Positions 43,013-53,735 of a stretch of DNA of 64,000 nucleotides are shown piece after piece. Origin of the DNA: Zantedeschia hybrid cultivar (taxonomy: Eukaryota > Streptophyta > Magnoliopsida > Alismatales > Araceae). A program made the position numbers and the translations under genes. Each line of letters opens with the position of its first letter. The stretch's first letter is position 1. The stretch is from NCBI GenBank assembly GCA_030544215.1, contig JARZZO010000014.1, positions 13,426,234 to 13,490,233 of the forward strand, read 5' to 3'. The notes under the pieces are model-generated. The model saw only the letters and a program-made list of their open reading frames with translations. It ran no database searches and was not told where the DNA came from.

Positions 43013-45869
43013 TCAAGGCTGGCTCTCCCCTCCGCCCTCATCTAACTGGCTCTGGGCCTCGTCAGGTGCGTCTGGAGCTGGTCCTCGGCTGGGAGGTGGA
43101 GGTGGCCCCATCGTGCTCGGCCCCGCCTGGCCAGAAGACACGGCAGCGCTGGCGGTAAAAGCGCTCGTCAAACCGCGCTCCTGCGCACGCTGTCGAGCAC
43201 GCCTGTACCTCTCCTCCACACTCCGGCGCTCGTGCTCTGCAATGCCAAGCTGGACCCGAAGAGCGGATATCTCAGTATCCATCCTCTGCCGCTCCTGCCG
43301 CTCCCGCTCCTCGTTGATGACCTCCAGGCGAGTCTAGAGGCGCGCAAGATCTCCAACCGAAAGTCGGGCCACCTGCTCCTCTAAGGCCCGGATCCGCTCT
43401 GCATCAGCCTCGGCACGAGTCGCTGTAGCATAGACATCCGCTTCAGCCCTCTGAAGGGCTTCTTGGAGCTCAGCAACCTGCAGAAGAAGATTTTGTTAGT
43501 TCAAGATAATCAAGTAAATCAAGTCAAATTCAAAAGTCAAAGCTTACCCGAGCAGCACGGTCCTCCTCCGCAAGAGAAGCCCGGTGGATGGCAGAAGCGA
43601 GCTGACTCTGGAGGTCAGCCAAGGCAGCATCGTGCGCGGCGAAGGATGATGAAGATGAAGCTCCATAGGTAGGGGGAGCCGCCTGGGTATAGACGGCTCG
43701 CTGCACCAAAAGAACACTGTCAGTGGTTAATCGCCAAAACAAATAATTAATTAAAACATGCATTCATATTCATTCATACATACCAGATCAAAGAGCTCTT
43801 TCTGGACCTGTTCGAGCTGGGCCTCAGCATCATGTAGTCGGGCCCGGAGGTCGATGATGACCGCATCACGAGCATCCTGCAAATCACATATACATACATT
43901 CATTCACCAACATAAATCAAGATAATAATAAAATTAAAGACGCATGAATGCATACTTACATCGAGCGGTCGGAGGAGCCGCAGCTGGTCGGCGTAATGGA
44001 CCCGGTACTGCTGGAGGTAGCCCTCGCTACTCTCCGCACGGGACTCCACTCTGATGCCCCGACGGTGCCAGTCCTCGTACTGCTCCGGGAACTTGGCACG
44101 CCAGTCGGTGAGGGATTGCTTGCCCCTCATGCTCCTCCCAACACCCTCCGGGACTTCTTCATCTATCCATTCCTGATGGAGACCCAGCGTCCTCATCACG
44201 AGCCAGAGACGGAGGGGCTCGATCTCGTTGAGGCAGTGCACCCACATCTGCCTCCCAAATCGCCTCCTGCCAGCCGTCACCCATGGCTGACCTTCCTCGT
44301 TCATACCCAGATATGGGCGCCAGATCACCTGCATATAGGTTAGATGCATTCATAAATAAATTGCACTTAAGGAATAAAGAATTGCATTTAATAAAAATTT
44401 TTGAACAAGTTAAAAACTTACCAATAGCTCTGGATAATCTAGAAACTGACGGCGGAGGGCCGTCAGCTGATGGTGCTGCGGAGCTGTGTCCACAATTGGC
44501 TGCCAACGGCAGGCCAAGGGGACGGCATTTGGACGAACGATCCTCGCTCTGCCGAGCGGGAAATAATGGTAGCTCCACACCTGCATGTATAAACATATAA
44601 GTTAGAAAAAGCATCATATCATATTGCATATCATGAATAAATAATAAAACATTTAATACCTGGAGGAACGGCGAGAAGCCACTGACAGTAGTCTCGCGGT
44701 CCGGAGTGACCGCGGATAGATCTGCAAACAGGTGGGCCAGGAGGGCCGCACCCCAAGCGTATTCCCCTAAGCTATCTAGATCATCTAACAAATACAAAAA
44801 TCTACAGTGGATATGGTCGCCCTTCGTACCGAAGAGCAACCGACCGAAGAAAAAGACAAGAAAGACCCTAAGCTGTCGGTCTACCTCCTCTACCTGGCTA
44901 GGGTCCCTACAGTAGATGGCAGAGGACGACTCTGCTAGCCTGTCTCTAAACTCCTCCCGGGTCTCGTCAGACCGACGCCGGGGCTCGTCTAGACCTAGGG
45001 CAGCCTCTACTTCTACCCTGGGGACCATCCTGGATTCTCTGCCCATGTTAGACACCTCTATCCCTAACAAGGCCTCTGCCAATCCTCGATAGTCGGGGTA
45101 AGTCACCCCACTCACCGGTCGGCCCTCTACCCGGAGGCCAGTGATCCTGGCCACATCCTCTAGGGTGGGGATCATATGTCCCCACGGCATTAGAAAAGCC
45201 CGGCTTTCCACATGCCAACGCTCCCTGAGCGCCTGCAACAAGACTAGATCGAGCCAAAATGGCTCGATGTCTAGTATCTCACCGAACCCCATCCGGCGCA
45301 GGCGCACCTTCTGGAAATCCGGGAGCCCTCTATAAGCCCCTATAACTAGGTCCCAAGAGATCCTAGCCCTCATCACTCCCTGCAAATAAAAACAACAAAA
45401 AATAGGGTTAGTAATTAATAAAAACAGGAAAATTCACTTTCTGTTTTGAAAGGCGTCAGCATACACAGACGTGTTTCAAAACACGTCCACATACCTTGAC
45501 GCAATTCAAAAATATTTTCTAATAATTTAAAAATTCGAAATTTGACTTAAAAGACGTCGACCATGGGCGACGCCTTTTGAAAGGCGTCACCTGGTCTGGA
45601 CGCCTTTCAAGTCCAGATTTCGGGTTCTTAAAAGAACCCCTTTCTTCCCCTCTTTTCCTTGCCCATTCATTCCACAGGAGACTCACCATGTGGAGGTCGC
45701 CCTCCTCTTCCTCTTCCACCGCCATGGGCGCCGGTGGAGGGAGCTCCTCCTCCAAGAAGGCCGCCGCCTCGGCTAACGCCGCCGGCACCTCCTCGGGAAC
45801 CTCTTCTTCTTGCCTTCGCCTCCTCTTGGCCAAGGTCTTCTTCTTCCTTGAACCCTCGCCGTGTTCCAT
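43013..45869 (-). pseudogene. Antisense gene P of element C: plant mobile domain (PMD) protein, one nonsense codon
   Basis: Seven exons join with GT-AG borders, all in phase 0: 45869-45687, 45379-44660, 44580-44422, 44328-43960, 43876-43784, 43700-43548 and 43477-43013, about 713 residues. Exon 1 is basic (KKKTLAKRRRR) then acidic; exon 2 carries the PMD signature PTLEDVARITGLRVEGRPV; exon 3 starts VWSYHYFPL, like the LQxWAYxxxP part of PMD proteins; exons 5-7 are coiled-coil-like with a Pro/Gly-rich end. The only break is TAG at 43334-43336 in exon 7 (CGG in A). A nuclear, nucleic-acid-related role is inferred. PMD identity is fairly sure; function in the element is unknown. Confidence 0.82.
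45400..45620 (+). repeat. Cluster of four palindromes in intron 1 of gene P, element C
   Basis: Units at about 45449-45480, 45475-45508, 45549-45580 and 45578-45610, paired as in element A. Their centres differ from those of A in most units while the GGCGTC/GACGC arms persist. Confidence 0.78.
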
Positions 45870-46510
45870 GGCTCTAGAGAAGGAGTTTTTGAGAGAGATC
45901 ACCGGAGAAATCACCAGAGCTCGGTTGAGAGAAGAGATTTTTGTGAAAGTGAGGAAGAAAGGAGGGCCTTCGCGGGTCTGTAACGGAAAGGGTGATAGGC
46001 GTCGACTCAGGAAGACGCGTTTTAAGGCGCATAAGTTGAGGCGGCAAAGGACAGCTGTTTGAATTGGTTGAAATACGTCCACATGAGTAGACGCGTTTCA
46101 GGTTCTGTTCAGAGCCGTACACAGGAAAATCATGAAAGGCGTCTTGTTCACTGGACGCGTTTTAGGGAATTAATCATTGAATTAATGGCAGAATCCTGGG
46201 AAAAGTAGGAGAGAGAGTTGAAAGGCGTCTATACAGGTAGACGCGTTTTAAGCTTAAATCGGGTTTTTGAGGATTAAATTGAATTTCTGGAAAATAATTT
46301 TAGTTTGAAAGGCGTCTTTCTGAGTGGACGCGTTTTACATTTTATAGAACCCGAATTGTTGAATTTTCAGGAAAAATCAGGTTTTTACTTAAGGAAAAAT
46401 CATGTGCACATCACAGAAAGTTGGGGAAAGATTCTAAGACATGAAAAATCGTTCTTTATTCAATGGAATCAATCTTTATTACATCAAAATCAAAAAGAGA
46501 AAAAGGACAT
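45870..46510 (+). repeat. Spacer between antisense genes P and Q, element C, with five palindromes
   Basis: There is no gene here. Units stand near 45989-46023, 46070-46101, 46133-46165, 46218-46250 and 46300-46335, the same order as in A. Confidence 0.78.
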
Positions 46511-47898
46511 TCAAGGGAGAATATCATGAAGATCTTTAAGATAAGAAAATTTCAATCCTTTATCTCTGTCTTTAGAGGATCTTACACGATAACTAAAGCC
46601 AAGGTTCCATAGAGTAATGATGATTTGTATGGCTTCATAATCTTCATCGGACTCCAGGTCACGCTTCTTGATTGAAAGTGTAGGAGAGAATTCAGGGAAT
46701 TCGCGACGAGCCAAGCTAAGTTGAGTAAGGCACCGGTGTGGATTGTACAACACAAACTCAGTGGCTCCAATTAACTTGAGGTTTGCTCCTGCTGTGCGGC
46801 GCACCCAAACTGGTTTTCCAACAAGAGCAAGCGGAGACGAGTCGAATATGTCGGATGTCATGAGTTTCAAATACTCTCTCCAATCGGCTCGGGTCTTGAG
46901 TTTTGGAACCTTGTTGACCATGTACTCATTGAACTTTACAATATTAGCAATGCAATGAATTGGACTATTCAAGAAGATCTGAGATGGATTCAGAGGCATT
47001 TTCTTGCTATGTTCGAATTTGAAGTGAAGCTCAACCCACAAGGCAAAGAGTAGCATGCATCCATATGGAGGACGACCCACAGAAGCTGCAGAAAGTCCAC
47101 TGTAGAGATATGCTAAGAGTGCAGTGCTAATGGATTTACCTTCGAAAATTGCGCAAATAGCACTAATTTGATCGTCTTCCAAGATGTTATCCTGTGCAGG
47201 AAAGAATAAGGCACCGGCAAGGCATGTAACGAGAGCTTTCGTTACATCCTCTGCCTCATCCTCCCTTAAATCTTCAATTTCATAAAGAGTCCACTCGGCT
47301 AGTTTTGCGAGATTGATCCCCTTCTTCGTGAGGCATCCTTTAGCTTCTGAAGGATCCTTCATGATCGACGTCAATAACTGTTGACCGGTGATTCTCTCTT
47401 TTGTCAAGGCTATCTTATCTCTGTTATCTCTGGTCTTCGGGAGACCTAATAGAAGTTCCGCCTCTTCTAGAAGGATTGTGCACTCGAAGTCTTGGAAGAA
47501 GAACGTATGAGTTTGGGGATGCCACCACTCGATCAAGGCGCCCATAGCCGCCCAGTCTACGTTCGCACTTTTGTAATTCTTAGCGAGCACTACAAGTCCT
47601 TGAAGATCCCACTTGGATATGAACACTTGCATAGAAAGCTTGACACTTTTTGCAAGTTTACGAATCCAAGGAAGAGACGTGAACTTTCTTGGGCCAGGAA
47701 ACATGGGGTAATTCTGAAAGAAAGATAAAAAAGGGAGCTTGATGAAGTTTGATGAAGAGCATGATGGAAAAGACATGAAGAACATGAAAGAAAGTTGATT
47801 GAACCTACTTGAAGATTGGGATTTCTTCCATTGAGATGATTCTCTATGTCTGCAAACTTCTCTAGAGACATCTTCATCTTCTTGTTTGAGGAATCCAT
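46511..47898 (-). CDS. Antisense gene Q of element C: DUF7745/PMD-like protein, intact
   Basis: Two exons, 47898-47809 and 47713-46511, join in phase 0 at a GT-AG intron, giving 430 residues with no stop. The N-terminus is short and basic. The body contains FECTILLEEAELLLGLPK, which has the same spacing of hydrophobic, Glu and LGLP positions as the PMD signature in gene P. Further on come GRPPYGCMLLFALWVEL and RADWREYL, and the end is DLHDILP. No membrane segment or signal peptide is evident. It lies upstream of gene P on the same strand, about 640 bp away. The integrity of Q in an element whose other genes are broken is notable. The family call is by eye only. Confidence 0.78.
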
Positions 47899-49247
47899 CT
47901 CTCTTTTTCGGAGTTCCTCCTTCTTGAAGCTTGGGAAGCTTGAAAACCTTGAAGAAACCTTGAAAATTTGGAAGAAAACTCTCCTTTGGATCTTTGGATT
48001 ATATTAGGATTACTTGGGAGTAACCTAAGGGTGTTTATATAGAAGGAATTGCGATCCTAAGTAGACCTTTTCCGGATTGGAAAAGGGATGTGCATTGATA
48101 GAGTTGGAGTTCGGGTAGAGAACAACCAGAAACCTGTTTCTGTGAGTAAAAGGCGTCTATGATACCTGACGCGTTTCAAAGTTAAATGGCGTCTGCGCGA
48201 CACGACGCGTTTTAGCAAATCTGCTATTTTCCCGAAATCCTGTGATTTTAATGTTTTAATTGAATATTTGTTTGGAACTAATAATTTTGATTGCAGGAAA
48301 TTCAAGAAAGCCTGAGCAAAGCTGGAAATATCAAGAAAATCCCATTGTGGAATTCAAGTCCCAACCGTGGCTAAAAAGACGGTTATTTCTATCCTTGTAC
48401 TATTCCATGTAAATCATTTGCATTACTATATATTAAATATTTATTAGAGTGTATCAAGGACCTTGTGGTTTTGATGAAACTGGAATTTGAGTTCCCCTTC
48501 AACAAAAAAAAAACAGTGATAATTCCAGAGGATTCTTAATCGCACGGATAGGACGTTGGATTGTTAATTAGTGAGGACGATGATTCCACTTTTGTGAAAC
48601 GGTGCGTGGATAAACGAGCTTCGGCTTAGCACTGAATTACAAGAATTGGTATCTTGACTCATTAATAACAATTTAACAATATTATCCTTGATTAATTTAT
48701 ATTTTATTTGACTTTATATTTTTCTTTTAGCCCAGCACGCATCATGTAGGACTTTGAAATCATTGTAATAAGAATTAATTATTGATTAAGTTTCAGACCA
48801 TTAATTAAATAATTTCAACATGATATGAAATATTCCATTCTGAATTGAGTATCTTGATTATCTTTGAGGTTCGCTTGAAGATATCATTGGAATTCTATCC
48901 TTTCTTGGATTCTTTATCCAATATTCTTGTTTTCTTTTAAGATCCATCATGGCTGTAGCACGTCCACATTGGCTGGCAAACGCTCCCCATGATGAAACCT
49001 GCAGTGTCTATGACCTGGGGTACTTCCCACTCCGTGGAGGTTGATCAACCTTATTTTATTTCCTTGTCTACTTCATCCAGACAGGATTAATTCCATTGAT
49101 CTCTTTGAGCTATCTTCATTAATAATTTTGAGAAAAATTCCAATCATGTGATGTTAAGAGCGTGTCTCATCACACCTTGGCATCACCTTTTCAGTACATT
49201 CCATTCCATTTCACTCCCTTGCAAAGACGATGCCAAGGTGAGGCAGC
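47899..49247 (+). other. Element C region between gene Q and the 3' LTR
   Basis: It holds the probable promoter/leader of gene Q, two palindromes (48148-48180, 48184-48215), the 31-aa ORF (48949-49044) and the pre-LTR inverted repeat (49173-49184 with 49229-49240). Confidence 0.7.
48949..49044 (+). CDS. Small ORF (31 aa), element C copy
   Basis: It begins MAVARPHWLANAP and ends YFPLRGG, with the same frame and length as in A and B. It differs from B at two residues and two silent sites. Confidence 0.3.
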   Translation: MAVARPHWLANAPHDETCSVYDLGYFPLRGG

Positions 49248-50564
49248 TGTAGACACGCTAATTTTGACGTCATTTCGAGTAAATTTCATATCATATAATA
49301 ATGCCTCGAAATGGTCTGATAATTAATCATTAATTAATTTTTATTAATCTTTTTAAGTGTCGGGTTTAACATATGTGTTTAAGTTAATCAATTGAATTGA
49401 TTTTAGCATAAATTTGAGTTAAAATATGAAGAATTCTAAAAGACGTCGACCTGTGTGGACGCGATTTAGACTTTATTCTTATTTTAACGTTTAAATTTGA
49501 ATTTTAATTAATTAATTAATTAACTAAAAGGCGTCTGTGAAGGTCGACGCGTTTTAGGTTTCCTAAGTGATTTTAACTTCTCTTCCGGATGTTTATCCTT
49601 ATCTTAATTAGTGTAAAAGACGTCTACACATGTGGACGCGTTTTACCTAATAAAGATAAAGATAAGTTTTCCAAGATATTTATCCTTATCTTAATTAATA
49701 TGAAAAGCGTCAGCCAAGGTGGACGCGTTTTAGATAATTACAGATAAAGATGAATTAATCAGTATTTATCTGTCGGTTAAGATGGATAAATTCGGGATTT
49801 TTCAATGTTAATCTCGAACGCAAGAAATGCCTATAAATACCCTGCATGTTGAAGAGTAAAAAAAAAAAGAAGAGAATTGAGTTGAGTTGAGCCATAGCGA
49901 GTTGAAGATTGAAGCAACGTCGGAACGCCGGAGCGCTGCCATTCCCAGAAGTCGGCATCCCTTTCAAGATCTTCATCCTTTCAAAGCTTCAACCGACTGG
50001 GCATAAGTTTTTCATTACTGCATTTTCATTTTCATCTTCGTTAGTTTCATTCTTCATATTCACTTCATGCAAACACACACCACAGCACAATCTTTCAAAG
50101 ACCTACTTGATCTAAGGGGTTTCAAAGCCATTTAAAAAAGTAAGTTTGCTGTTTTAAATATGCTTAACATCATGATTAGTTCAGATACTGCTTCTACTTA
50201 AATTCTCATCATTGTTCCTTCGTTTTCTGTTTCTGTCTCTGCTGCATTCAACAACAACAAGAGATCAAAAGGGGGAAATCAAGCTCAAAGCCAAAAAGAC
50301 TTCTGGACGATCCTCAACCTCAAATTCCACAGCAAGAACGAAGAAGCAAAGAAAGGGCTCTCTTTCTTCAGCCGGCTGAGGAAGGGGAACCAAGGACTCA
50401 ATCTTCCGCGTTTGAAAGGTAGGCGATCATATCTCTTTTGAAACTTTTTTAAGTTAAAAGTTTCTGGCGATCACTGCACTTTAGTTGCTGTTTTTAATAG
50501 GTTAGTTTACACTAAACAACATAGATATTTCATGTTAATCACACGGTCATTCTAAGCACCTACA
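49248..50564 (+). repeat. Element C 3' LTR
   Basis: It is 1317 bp, equal in length to the 5' copy; about eight substitutions were noticed (for example CATATG for CAGATG near 49371). TATA box at 49832. It is followed by the ACGTC duplication. Confidence 0.95.
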
Positions 50565-50719
50565 ACGTCCAAATAGGTAGGCGATCAAATCTTCTTTTGG
50601 AACTTTTTAGTCAAAAGTTTCTAGCGATCACATCACTTAGTTTCTTTTTAATAGGTTTTATTTTGCACTTAAACAACAGAATTTTCATGATAATCACACA
50701 CCTATTTTAAGCACTCACA
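50565..50719 (+). mobile_element. Element A, right end of 3' LTR
   Basis: After the duplicated ACGTC the sequence continues as the U5 end of A's LTR (TAGGCGATCA...), parallel to the ends of the B and C LTRs, and terminates CACTCACA at 50719. Foldback-element sequence follows at once. Confidence 0.85.
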
Positions 50720-51159
50720 ATAGGTTGGCATAACTAGTGATAAAACTGTATTACGAAATAATAAAATTGAGTAGCAAGTGATAAAACTGAAATAATTAAG
50801 AAGTCATAAAAATGTACTTTGAAAATGATAAAAATGCATGTCGAAGTGATATTTTTGAGTTTAATAGTGATAAATGTGTGCTGAAAGTGATAAACTGAGA
50901 AGCGACTAGACTGGAACGAGAAAAAATCGATTACTTCTTTTTAAATAGCGGGAATGAATTGATTATCTCTTTTAAATAAAAATGTGTAGAAAGGGACATC
51001 AATAAAAGATGACAGAAGGTTGCACCTTTTCTTTTTCTCTATCCCAAAAAGTAAAAAAAACATAGAGAAATAAATGGAACAGGTGGTGATGGGAGGAGAT
51101 GAAGTATTGTAATCCACCTCAGCCTTTTAACACCGCATGCGGTGCAATAAGTATTACTC
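50720..51159. mobile_element. Right half of a Mutator-like foldback element, split by element A
   Basis: This matches the right half of the complete element at 62005-63280: GTGATAAAA repeats, then CGATTACTTCTTTTTAAA, then a terminus ending ACACCGCATGC...TAAGTATTACTC. The left half is absent, so A most likely inserted into it and the other half lies left of the window. Confidence 0.75.
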
Positions 51160-51852
51160 ATTACGACATAAATTATTATCAGCAAGAACGCATTCAATAA
51201 CTTACCTTTTCTAGTATATCGGCAACATCCAATCAAAGATTGGATGGAAAGATTGGATGGGTCCAACTACGTGCGGCCACGCCAAAAAGACAAAAACTAC
51301 ATGCGGCCAAGCCATAGTAGCTTTGGTCCCTGGCTGCACATATATTTTCACATTCTTTTATAATATTCTTTAAAGATTAATACTTGTTGCATTGCGTGCA
51401 GTGTAAGAATATGTTGCACTACGGGCAATGTAGCAACATATTATATTATATACAATACAAAATCAGATCACACGATTCAACAGCTCTGATTATGCACTCA
51501 TTTTATTTTTTAAAAATTATCTAATAAAAAATCAAATGATACATGTAGACATCCTATTTTGGACGAACATAGATTGCAGATCCAATAGATATCCATTTAG
51601 AAGAGTCCAATGTTGAAAATCCATATAAACGTATCTAAAACTTGCAAGCACATTCAAACAGCTCAGATACAAAGAGTCCAACATATCTAAATAAATTATT
51701 CCATCTACCATGGCCCAATGACTTAACTATAGTCCAATAGCCTCATCGCTCAATTGTAACCCAATGGTCTAATAGCTATATGGTCCAACCTTAGCCTAAT
51801 AGCCCATCTACGACTTCATTAAATCATGACAAAATGAAATATGTGATATGTT
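51160..51852. other. Intergenic, no gene recognised
   Basis: AT-rich sequence with short diverged repeats (ATTGGATGG near 51225-51260, GCAACATATT near 51410-51440). A TGTAGACATCC string at 51544 resembles an LTR start, but no matching end or target duplication was found. Confidence 0.5.
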
Positions 51853-52290
51853 AGACTCTTCCTTCACTTCTTTTAAAGAACCAATAAAATGTCGCATCAT
51901 CTTTCATCTAAATCAAAAGTTAAACATGCTTACATGTCCTTCTCTTTAGACTCTTCCTTCATTACTTTTAAAGAACTAATGAAATATTACATCCTCTTTC
52001 ATCCAAGTCAAAAGTTAAATATGCCTATATGTTCTTTTATTTAGACTCTTCCTTCACTTCTTTTAAAGAATCAATGAAATATCACATCTTCTTTTATATA
52101 AGTCAAAAGTTAAATATACCTACATGTCTTTCTCTTTGAACTCTTCATTTACTTCTTTTAAGAACTAAAAACATATCATATCTTCTTTTCATTCAAGTTA
52201 AAAGTTCAACATGCATACATGTCCTTCCGTTTGGATTCATCTTTCACCCCTTTTAAAAACTAATGATATGTCTCATCTAAATCACATCAA
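51853..52290. repeat. 95-bp tandem array, about 4.5 copies
   Basis: Units start at 51853, 51948, 52043, 52138 and 52233, exactly 95 bp apart. Each opens with a diverged AGACTCTTCCTTCACTTC and contains CTTTTAAAGAA, CAAAAGTTAAA and TACATGTC in order. The last unit is partial. Confidence 0.88.
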
Positions 52291-53735
52291 CTATTTTCAT
52301 TTATTGATCTTTCTTGATTCAAGTTTGTATTGTCATATTATCAAAATTACTATATCATCCATCTACCTATAAATAGAGATTATATCTCACTCATTTCTCC
52401 AAACTAGGGAGAGAGTAAAAAAACCTCCTTTTGCAAACTTTAGAAATCTAAGAAGAAGAGAAACTCTAGCTCAAGTGATAAAGTACAAGTTCTAACCCAT
52501 CCAAATGCTAACAAAATATGAGATAATTGGTAAAAATTAGTGACATAATCTTCTTTCTCTTTGTTTTTTCTCTCTTGATTATCTTTTATTTTCCTCCAAG
52601 TCCTTAAAATTCATTTTGTTAACAACTTGATGCCCCTCCTATAAAAAAGATCTCATCACAAGTTGATAAGATTCATTTTGTTAGTAAGTTGATGCCTTTA
52701 CAAAAAAGATCTTATCAATAGTTGATAAAGTTCATTTTGTTAGAAAATTAACTACATTAGTAAAAACTCATCTTAAAAATATATAAATGTCTAACCCCTT
52801 CCACACACTTAATCGAAGCATAAATCCATAACATCTGTTGAGACATAACCTTAGAGTCAAATTTATTATCATGTTCTTCTAAAATTTGTAGATTTTCGAA
52901 CTTCTTATTTGGATGGCAACTCTCAAAAATCATTTTTAGTGATCCAAATTTTTAAGTTGCTACAATACAAATGTCGAACATAGATGAAGCGCAACTCAAT
53001 AAATTTTTTGAAAAAAATTTGCACCGTCTTGCTGCCCTCCAATCTCTTGATATAAAAGCTCATATGATAATATGAGAGCGGTTCAGACCACTGGATGGTG
53101 TAACAAGTATTCTTCTTCTTTAAATTTGTATATGTTTCCATGTAAACACTGTTGTGATGAACTACTAAAAAATTGGAACTGCAATGGGCAGGACTCTTCA
53201 GAGACCTCAAATCACTCATAAGTTTGGATTCAACGAGACAACTTATCCACGACATTAAAGGATTTGGAAGCCTCAACCACAGATCGTTGGACCACCACTA
53301 TGTAAAAGTAGGGTCCCCTACAACTGGCATGGCATGACAATATGAATAAAAACAGTGGAAAGCCAACAAAGCAACATGTCGCTAAGCATTAACTGAGCCA
53401 TTTAAATACAACATGCGCCTTGACCTTTAACTTGGTTAATAAGAGCCTATGTAAAGAACTGAACATTAAAAAAAACCTCTTGGTCAGCACCATTGAGAAC
53501 GATGGAATCCAGAATTTTAAAAAAGCTACAGCTGATTATATTCCTTATAACAAGGTAGATGCCCATTAATTATCCAGCAGATAAAGAATTGAAGTGATGG
53601 GTGTTGTGATGCAAGATCTTTTTGCTCTACTTTCGATTGTTTTATTCTACTACAAGATTTGCTTACTGTTAGGTCATCTGTCCAATAAGAAACATCCTTA
53701 ATGGAATGACCATTGGTGATAGTCTTCATCACACA
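52291..53735. other. Intergenic region downstream of ALG10
   Basis: TATAAATAG at 52370 is followed by an AG-rich stretch, promoter- or LTR-like. A degenerate direct repeat with about 60-bp period (TTCATTTTGTTAG at 52610, 52672 and 52731) follows. The longest frame (53276-52923, minus, 117 codons) has no recognisable domain. The ALG10 3' UTR must lie at the right end; no polyadenylation site was fixed. Confidence 0.5.

Larger units (their letters stand above)
30972..50564 (+). mobile_element. Element C: young Tat-lineage Ty3/Gypsy retrotransposon with antisense genes
   Basis: The element is 19.6 kb, bounded by 1317-bp LTRs that differ at about eight bases by eye. The target duplication ACGTC is at 30967-30971 and 50565-50569, inside A's 3' LTR. 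It has the complete layout: LTR, primer site, gag-pro, pol, A-rich array, antisense gene P, antisense gene Q, pre-LTR inverted repeat, LTR. Three coding breaks (gag TAA 37248, pol 1-bp deletion near 40280, P stop 43334) make it unable to act alone. Gene Q is intact. Confidence 0.95.

Noticed and set aside
51544..52500. Possible solo LTR starting TGTAGACATCC with a TATA box at 52370
   Set aside because: I found no matching end, no target duplication and no similarity to the A, B or C LTRs; the 95-bp array accounts for most of the stretch.
52923..53276. 117-codon minus-strand frame downstream of ALG10
   Set aside because: No recognisable domain, low complexity of evidence, and not in phase with any ALG10 exon.
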